56,365 bases of DNA, taken from contig JBLHKS010000020.1 in NCBI GenBank assembly GCA_047620505.1, forward strand, positions 1 through 56,365, given 5' to 3'. The position numbers and the translations under genes were made by a program. How positions within the stretch are numbered: position 1 is the first letter of the stretch; each line of letters starts with the position of its first letter. Origin of the DNA: JBLHKS01 sp047620505. Its GTDB lineage: Bacteria; Verrucomicrobiota; Verrucomicrobiia; Verrucomicrobiales; DEV007. Below are positions 52,082 to 56,365 of the stretch, in pieces. Under the pieces are notes generated by a model that was given only the letters and a program-made list of their open reading frames with translations, did not search any database and was not told where the DNA came from.

Positions 52082-54895
52082 ATGAAAACTAATCCTGACA
52101 AACAAACAACGCCTCAGCTCTCGCCTGCCGAGGATCAGCTGATGGACTCGCTTTTGCGGGAATTCGCTGACCGTGGCTCCGAAGCCGACGACGCGTTTCT
52201 CGCCAAAACTGAAGCCGCGCTCGACGCTGGCGAGCACCTGACGGTGACTTCAAAATCGGACTCAGAACCAACGCCGACTCGCTCGCGCCGTCGCCTCGTC
52301 ACGCCCTTCTGGTTTGCAGCCGGAATCGCGGCCGGGCTGGCGGTGGGCTTGTTCGGATCGGGCCTGTTTCAGCAGGAAGCAAAGCGCCCGGAGATCCAGA
52401 TCACGGAAAAACCGAATCCGCCGGCGGTGCCGAAAGTGCAGATCGCATTGGTCGAGCCGACTCTCGTGGTCGAAGCGCCCTTGCTCGGGCCGATTTCGGC
52501 CAGCTACGATTCCGACATTACGCATCGAGGAACTGGGCTAGGAGTGGGCTACGCCAACATTACCGATCCAAGTGTAGGCCAACGCCTCGTGGATCAGGCT
52601 TGGTTGAATTCGGATGGCGCTCCTTCCTCAGATCTAATCTACCGGGATCTGACATTTCTAAGCGACGTCTATCGGGATTCCCAATATGATGTGAAGGATA
52701 ATATTGGCGAACTGAATCCTGCCACTGCGGCGACAGATTTTGGCAATATCATTCTCTATGGCGGAAGCACAATTTCCGCTAATGGAGTAGTGAACGGCGG
52801 CTCGGTACGGATGGATCCGGCCGATCAGATCATCATCGGTGGCAGCGTTTCGGTAGGCGGAGGAGCCGGATCTGGCGGAACCGGCGTCACGTTCTCAGGC
52901 GGCGACGTCATCACTGTTTCCGAAGCCGAACTCAGAGCCCACGGAAACGCCGGTGCTCAAGCGATCCAAAACACGGGCTCAATCCGCGCCACCGGAGCGC
53001 AAAGCATCAATGGTCGAGTCGTGCTTTCGGGCGGGACCGGCGCTGACGCTCCCGCGCTGATCAGCGGAAGACAACATCCGAGTCACGGTCAGATCGCGCC
53101 GATCACCGTGACCACGGTTGGTGAATTTTCTCCAGTCGCGATGCCTACGGTTTCGGAGCCCAAGCCAGCAGTTGCTGGCAGTTCTGAATCTGTCGCATTA
53201 AGTTTCGGCACGTCTTTGCCTGATCAGCAGGGTTATGGCGAAGGCGGAAAAATGATGCTGTTCGGCCAGAAGGCCGAATCGAAGGAAGAACTCGATGGCC
53301 GCCGCAATGCCGCGATCGCAGGCGAAGGCTCTAGAGATTTTACCGAAACCGATGCCGCTCTGGATGACCCGATCGCCGGCAAACGCGACGCCGCGCCCAA
53401 AGACCGCGAGCGCTACGGCGAACTCGTCGACAACGAGTTTCTCTCGCCCCTCACCGCGCCGCTCTCGACGTTTTCGATCGACGTCGACACCGCTTCCTAC
53501 ACGAATCTGCGCCGGATGCTCAACGACGGCGCGCCGATTCCGAAAGACGCGATCCGAATCGAGGAGATGATCAATTATTTTTCCTACAACTATCCTCAAC
53601 CGGACGGCGATCATCCGTTCGGAATCGCGCTCGAAGCGGCCGAATGCCCGTGGGCACCGAACCACCAGTTGCTGCGCGTTGGAATCCAGGGCGAGACGAT
53701 GAATCGCGAAGAGCGCCCAGCGTCGAACCTCGTCTTCCTGCTCGACGTCAGCGGCTCGATGAACAGCTCCCGCAAGCTGCCGTTGGTCAAGCAGTCGATC
53801 GCGATGTTGGTGGAAGAGTTAGACGTCCGGGACACGGTTTCGATCGTGGTTTACTCCGGCGCCCAGGGCCTCGCGCTGAACGCGACCCGCGGCGATGAGC
53901 AGAAGACGATTCTCGACTCGCTCGACCGGCTGAATGCAGGCGGCTCGACCAACGGCGGCGCGGGGATCAAGCTGGCCTACAAGCTCGCCAGAGAGAACTT
54001 CGTCGAAGGCGGAATCAATCGGGTCTTGCTCTGCACCGACGGCGATTTCAACGTCGGCACGACTGGCCAGGGCGATCTCGTCGAGCTGGTCTCGAAGAAA
54101 GCTGAGAGCGGCGTTTTTCTGAGCGTGTTAGGGTTCGGCGGCGGCAACATCAACGACTCGATGCTCGAAGCGATCACGAACGACGGGAACGGCGTTTATT
54201 ATTACATCGATAGTCAGCAGGAAGCGCGGAAAGTGTTCCTCGAAGAAATCATGGGCACGCTCGTGACGATCGCGAAGGACGTGAAAATCCAGGTCGAGTT
54301 CAACCCGTCCAAGGTCCAGAGCTACCGCCTGATCGGTTACGCCAACCGGATGCTTGAGGCCGAAGATTTCGCGGACGACACCGTCGACGCCGGCGAAATC
54401 GGCGCGGGCCACCAGGTCACCGCGCTCTACGAAATCGTCCCCGCCGATGTCGAGATGGACGAAGTCGCCAAGCCGCGTGAAGCGCCCGAGCTAGAATTCC
54501 AACGCGTCGCGCCCGCGCTGATCCCGAGCGAAAAGCTGGCGGTGCTCAAGCTCCGCTACAAGCAGCCGGACGGCGACGTCAGCACGCTGATTCGCGAGTC
54601 GGTCGAGAATGTCGAGCGCGAGTGGCAGCACACGAGCGATGATTTCCAATTCGCCAGCAGCTTGGCGTTGTTCGGGATGTTGCTGCGGGATTCGGAATAC
54701 ACGAGCGACGGCACATTCGCCGAGGCGCTCGAACTCGCGACCGAAGGAACCGGCGTTGACCCGCATGGCCGACGCGCGGAATTCCAGCAGCTGCTGAGGA
54801 AGGCGATGGAGCGTTTCGCGCGTGGTGGACGCGGCGCGGCGGTCAAGGACGATGATGATGTCTACGGCGGCGCTTCGATCAGCGTGAGTTTTTAG
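52082..54895 (+). CDS. Membrane-anchored von Willebrand A domain protein (YfbK-like) with anti-sigma-like N-terminus
   Basis: 937 residues from ATG 52082. Residues 1-75 are acidic helical (SPAEDQLMDSLLREFADRG) and resemble the cytosolic part of anti-sigma factors. A membrane segment follows at about 78-95 (FWFAAGIAAGLAVGLFGSGL). Residues about 153-370 are a Gly/Ser/Asn-rich, AT-richer insertion of repeat-like beta strands (GGSVRMDPADQIIIGGSV). The conserved part begins near 450 (DNEFLSPLTAPLSTFSIDVD). A VWA domain with the MIDAS motif FLLDVSGSMNSS lies near 553, followed by a DUF3520-like C-terminus. Encoded 16 bases after the ECF sigma gene. An anti-sigma or signalling role is an inference from order and topology. 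Confidence 0.88.
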   Translation: MKTNPDKQTTPQLSPAEDQLMDSLLREFADRGSEADDAFLAKTEAALDAGEHLTVTSKSDSEPTPTRSRRRLVTPFWFAAGIAAGLAVGLFGSGLFQQEAKRPEIQITEKPNPPAVPKVQIALVEPTLVVEAPLLGPISASYDSDITHRGTGLGVGYANITDPSVGQRLVDQAWLNSDGAPSSDLIYRDLTFLSDVYRDSQYDVKDNIGELNPATAATDFGNIILYGGSTISANGVVNGGSVRMDPADQIIIGGSVSVGGGAGSGGTGVTFSGGDVITVSEAELRAHGNAGAQAIQNTGSIRATGAQSINGRVVLSGGTGADAPALISGRQHPSHGQIAPITVTTVGEFSPVAMPTVSEPKPAVAGSSESVALSFGTSLPDQQGYGEGGKMMLFGQKAESKEELDGRRNAAIAGEGSRDFTETDAALDDPIAGKRDAAPKDRERYGELVDNEFLSPLTAPLSTFSIDVDTASYTNLRRMLNDGAPIPKDAIRIEEMINYFSYNYPQPDGDHPFGIALEAAECPWAPNHQLLRVGIQGETMNREERPASNLVFLLDVSGSMNSSRKLPLVKQSIAMLVEELDVRDTVSIVVYSGAQGLALNATRGDEQKTILDSLDRLNAGGSTNGGAGIKLAYKLARENFVEGGINRVLLCTDGDFNVGTTGQGDLVELVSKKAESGVFLSVLGFGGGNINDSMLEAITNDGNGVYYYIDSQQEARKVFLEEIMGTLVTIAKDVKIQVEFNPSKVQSYRLIGYANRMLEAEDFADDTVDAGEIGAGHQVTALYEIVPADVEMDEVAKPREAPELEFQRVAPALIPSEKLAVLKLRYKQPDGDVSTLIRESVENVEREWQHTSDDFQFASSLALFGMLLRDSEYTSDGTFAEALELATEGTGVDPHGRRAEFQQLLRKAMERFARGGRGAAVKDDDDVYGGASISVSF

Positions 54896-54932
54896 CCAAA
54901 TTGAGAAAACGATTCGGAGATTTGCAAAGCAG

Positions 54933-54960
54933 GCCGGCCTTCAAATTGAAGGCCGGCTTT
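54933..54960. terminator. Hairpin terminator between the VWA gene and a convergent toxin gene
   Basis: Perfect inverted repeat GCCGGCCTTCAA/TTGAAGGCCGGC (54933-54944 and 54946-54957) followed by TTT on the plus strand, with A residues on the left, so it can end transcripts from both convergent genes. Confidence 0.82.
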
Positions 54961-54978
54961 ATCGTTTCAGGGAGCGAA

Positions 54979-55251
54979 CTATTCCATGCGCGCCATGTGC
55001 CGAATTGTCAGGAAATGAATATCTTCCTCCATCACACGGTATCGAATTCGGTAGGGAAACCGGCGTAGTGCGATTTTCCGAATTCCCGGTTCGGTGGTTC
55101 GTGCGTAGACCGAAGGGAATTGGAGTAAGTGGCGGGCCGCGTAGTCGATTCGATCCAGCAGATCCGCAGCAAGCTTGGGATCGATTTCGGTGTAATAGTT
55201 GAGAATCTCGACCAGTTGCTGCTCGAACTTTGAAGTCGTCTTAACCTGCAT
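54979..55251 (-). CDS. ParE/RelE-family toxin
   Basis: 90 residues. Helical hairpin (KFEQQLVEILNYYTEIDPKLAADL cut in two), then IRKIALRRFPYRIRYRVME and DIHFLTIRHMARME, the classic ParE ending with conserved Arg/His. It overlaps the antitoxin gene by 11 bases. Confidence 0.88.
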   Translation of the reverse strand: MQVKTTSKFEQQLVEILNYYTEIDPKLAADLLDRIDYAARHLLQFPSVYARTTEPGIRKIALRRFPYRIRYRVMEEDIHFLTIRHMARME

Positions 55252-55489
55252 AATGCCTGCGAAGCGAGGTCAAAACTTCCCCCAAATCGTGGACTTCCTG
55301 TTCGCCCTGGTCGACGGCCCATGCGACGTCCGCCGCTTCAAGGTCGGCAACTCGTTCGTAGAGGTCGGCCAAGCTTGGATGCGACAGCTCCATTGACCCG
55401 AGAATCCGCTCAATGGCTTCGAGGCGCTCGGCGGGCTGAAGCGTTGCGGCGAGTTCCGCGATCGAGTTGATCGATTCCGTTCCGGTCAT
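55241..55489 (-). CDS. Putative antitoxin of the ParE/RelE pair
   Basis: 82 residues from ATG 55489 (MTGTESINS); a TTG at 55549 would add 20. All-helical and acidic (ELAATLQPAERLEAIERILG), resembling the 'addiction module' antitoxin family that pairs with RelE/ParE toxins. It ends inside the toxin start (11-base overlap), so translation is coupled. Confidence 0.72.
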   Translation of the reverse strand: MTGTESINSIAELAATLQPAERLEAIERILGSMELSHPSLADLYERVADLEAADVAWAVDQGEQEVHDLGEVLTSLRRHYAG

Positions 55490-55629
55490 GGTTCGACCGT
55501 AGTCTGGTTTCGGGCCCGAGGCAATCCGATCGAGATCACCATCGGCCAAAACTTTACCAGTATTCCCGCCTCGACGCCGTGATTTTGAGCCGTAAGATCA
55601 GCTGAATCCCGGCATTATCCACGTAGCTC

Positions 55630-56365
55630 ATGAACGAACGCTTTCTCACCGAATCTCGGCGCAACTTCCTCCTCAAAACCGGCAATGGCCTCGGTGCCGC
55701 GGCGCTGAGCACGCTCTGGAACCCCGGAATCGTCGGCTCGGCCTCAGCAGCTGCTGGCGGGGTTTCGAACCCGGGTTTGCCGAATCTGCCGCACTTCGCG
55801 GGCAAGGCCAAACGCATCATTTACATGTTCATGGCCGGCGGGCCGAGCCACATCGACACCTTCGATTACAAACCGGCGATGCGGAAACTGCATGGGACCG
55901 AGCTGCCGGATTCCGTCCGCCAGGGTCAGCGGCTGACCGGGATGTCGAGTGGCCAGAAGTCGTTCCCGTGCGTCGCGCCGATGTTTGAGTTTGAGCAGTT
56001 CGGCGATCACGGGACCTGGGTGAACAAGGACCTGCTGCCGCACACCGCGAAGATGGTGAACGACATCACGATCATCAAATCGCTCCACACCGAGGCGGTG
56101 AATCATGACCCGGCGATCACTTACATTAACACGGGTGTTCAGCAGCAGGGCAAGCCGGCACTCGGGGCTTGGCTTAGCTACGGGCTCGGCAGCGTGAACG
56201 ACAACATGCCGGCTTACATCGTGATGATTTCGCGTGGGCGCGGCCAGCTTCAGGCGCTTTACGACAGGCTCTGGGGCAGCGGATTTCTGCCGGCGAGACA
56301 CCAAGGCGTGAAGCTGCGAAGCGCGGGCGAACCGGTTCTGTATTTGAACAACCCGCCCGGGTTTG
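55630..56365 (+). CDS. DUF1501 domain-containing protein, third copy (3' end outside window)
   Basis: 245 residues visible; no stop before the window ends. N-terminal twin-arginine-type leader (ESRRNFLLKTGNGLGAAALS) at residues about 8-27, then SASAAAGG, in which AAAG is written with the palindrome. DUF1501 blocks follow: IYMFMAGGPSHIDTFDYKPAM, DLLPHTAKMVNDITIIKSLHTEAVNHDPA and MPAYIVMISRG. This is the longer DUF1501 subtype, usually paired with a PSD1/PSCyt2 cytochrome just upstream; here a toxin-antitoxin pair and 80 bases of gap lie upstream instead. Confidence 0.9.
   Translation, partial: MNERFLTESRRNFLLKTGNGLGAAALSTLWNPGIVGSASAAAGGVSNPGLPNLPHFAGKAKRIIYMFMAGGPSHIDTFDYKPAMRKLHGTELPDSVRQGQRLTGMSSGQKSFPCVAPMFEFEQFGDHGTWVNKDLLPHTAKMVNDITIIKSLHTEAVNHDPAITYINTGVQQQGKPALGAWLSYGLGSVNDNMPAYIVMISRGRGQLQALYDRLWGSGFLPARHQGVKLRSAGEPVLYLNNPPGF

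Overview
The window looks like a chromosomal stretch of a Verrucomicrobiota bacterium, or a close PVC relative. The evidence is the density of families typical of that group: three DUF1501 proteins, a DUF1592/1588/1585 'planctomycete cytochrome' with its DUF1552 partner, multihaem cytochromes with CxxCH motifs, PQQ/EF-hand and ceramidase-like secreted proteins, and an ECF sigma factor paired with a von Willebrand A protein. The assignment is by eye, without database searches. The DNA is GC-rich except for AT-rich pockets at 13739-13862 and 49608-49792.

Layout. 1-3.2 kb: pstC (5' end cut by the window), pstA and pstB for phosphate import. 3.4-5.2 kb: ribosomal protein S1 and its terminator. 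5.3-7.5 kb: a metallophosphoesterase facing a CPBP membrane protease. 7.6-12.6 kb: a secreted operon of DUF1592 cytochrome, DUF1552 protein and an unrecognised secreted protein. 12.6-17.9 kb: a tetrahaem cytochrome divergent from a pentahaem cytochrome, which carries an in-frame amber stop and is translationally coupled to an outer-membrane beta-barrel. 17.9-19.9 kb: fcl and gmd for GDP-L-fucose. 20-22.8 kb: two tandem OmpH/Skp proteins, a NamZ-type DUF1343 hydrolase and a small secreted protein. 22.8-27.2 kb: three secreted enzymes on the minus strand. 27.4-29.2 kb: small genes, a nucleotidyltransferase-like protein and a 3-hydroxyisobutyrate-dehydrogenase-family enzyme. 29.3-31.6 kb: an RtcB-type ligase and a DUF547 protein. 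31.6-33.7 kb: proA and proB. 33.7 kb: tRNA-Arg(CCG). 33.8-36.6 kb: two membrane proteins, a zinc-ribbon coiled-coil protein and NagZ. 36.7-43.6 kb: toxin-antitoxin loci, palindromic repeats, a truncated gene, GNAT, DUF1501-FKBP-DUF1501 and VapBC. 43.6-49.5 kb: an Hsp70 module. 49.8-56.4 kb: RlmB-like methyltransferase, SMP-30 protein, ECF sigma plus VWA protein, a toxin-antitoxin pair, and the start of a third DUF1501 gene.

Two things stand out. First, three minus-strand genes (43606-49526) appear to form a dedicated, rearranged Hsp70 machine: a lidless Hsp70, a small protein resembling a J-domain with HNR in place of HPD, and a 1,336-residue FHA/coiled-coil protein whose C-terminus resembles the GrpE beta domain. 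Second, the palindrome AGCAGCTGCT occurs at least 28 times in 56 kb, in several reading frames and between genes. By hand calculation well under one copy is expected by chance. This suggests a DNA-level signal dispersed about every 2 kb.

Other points of interest are the amber-interrupted cytochrome/porin cluster, a group of nested palindromes at 38-39.2 kb beside a truncated gene, and an atypical glycine-rich insertion in the VWA protein.
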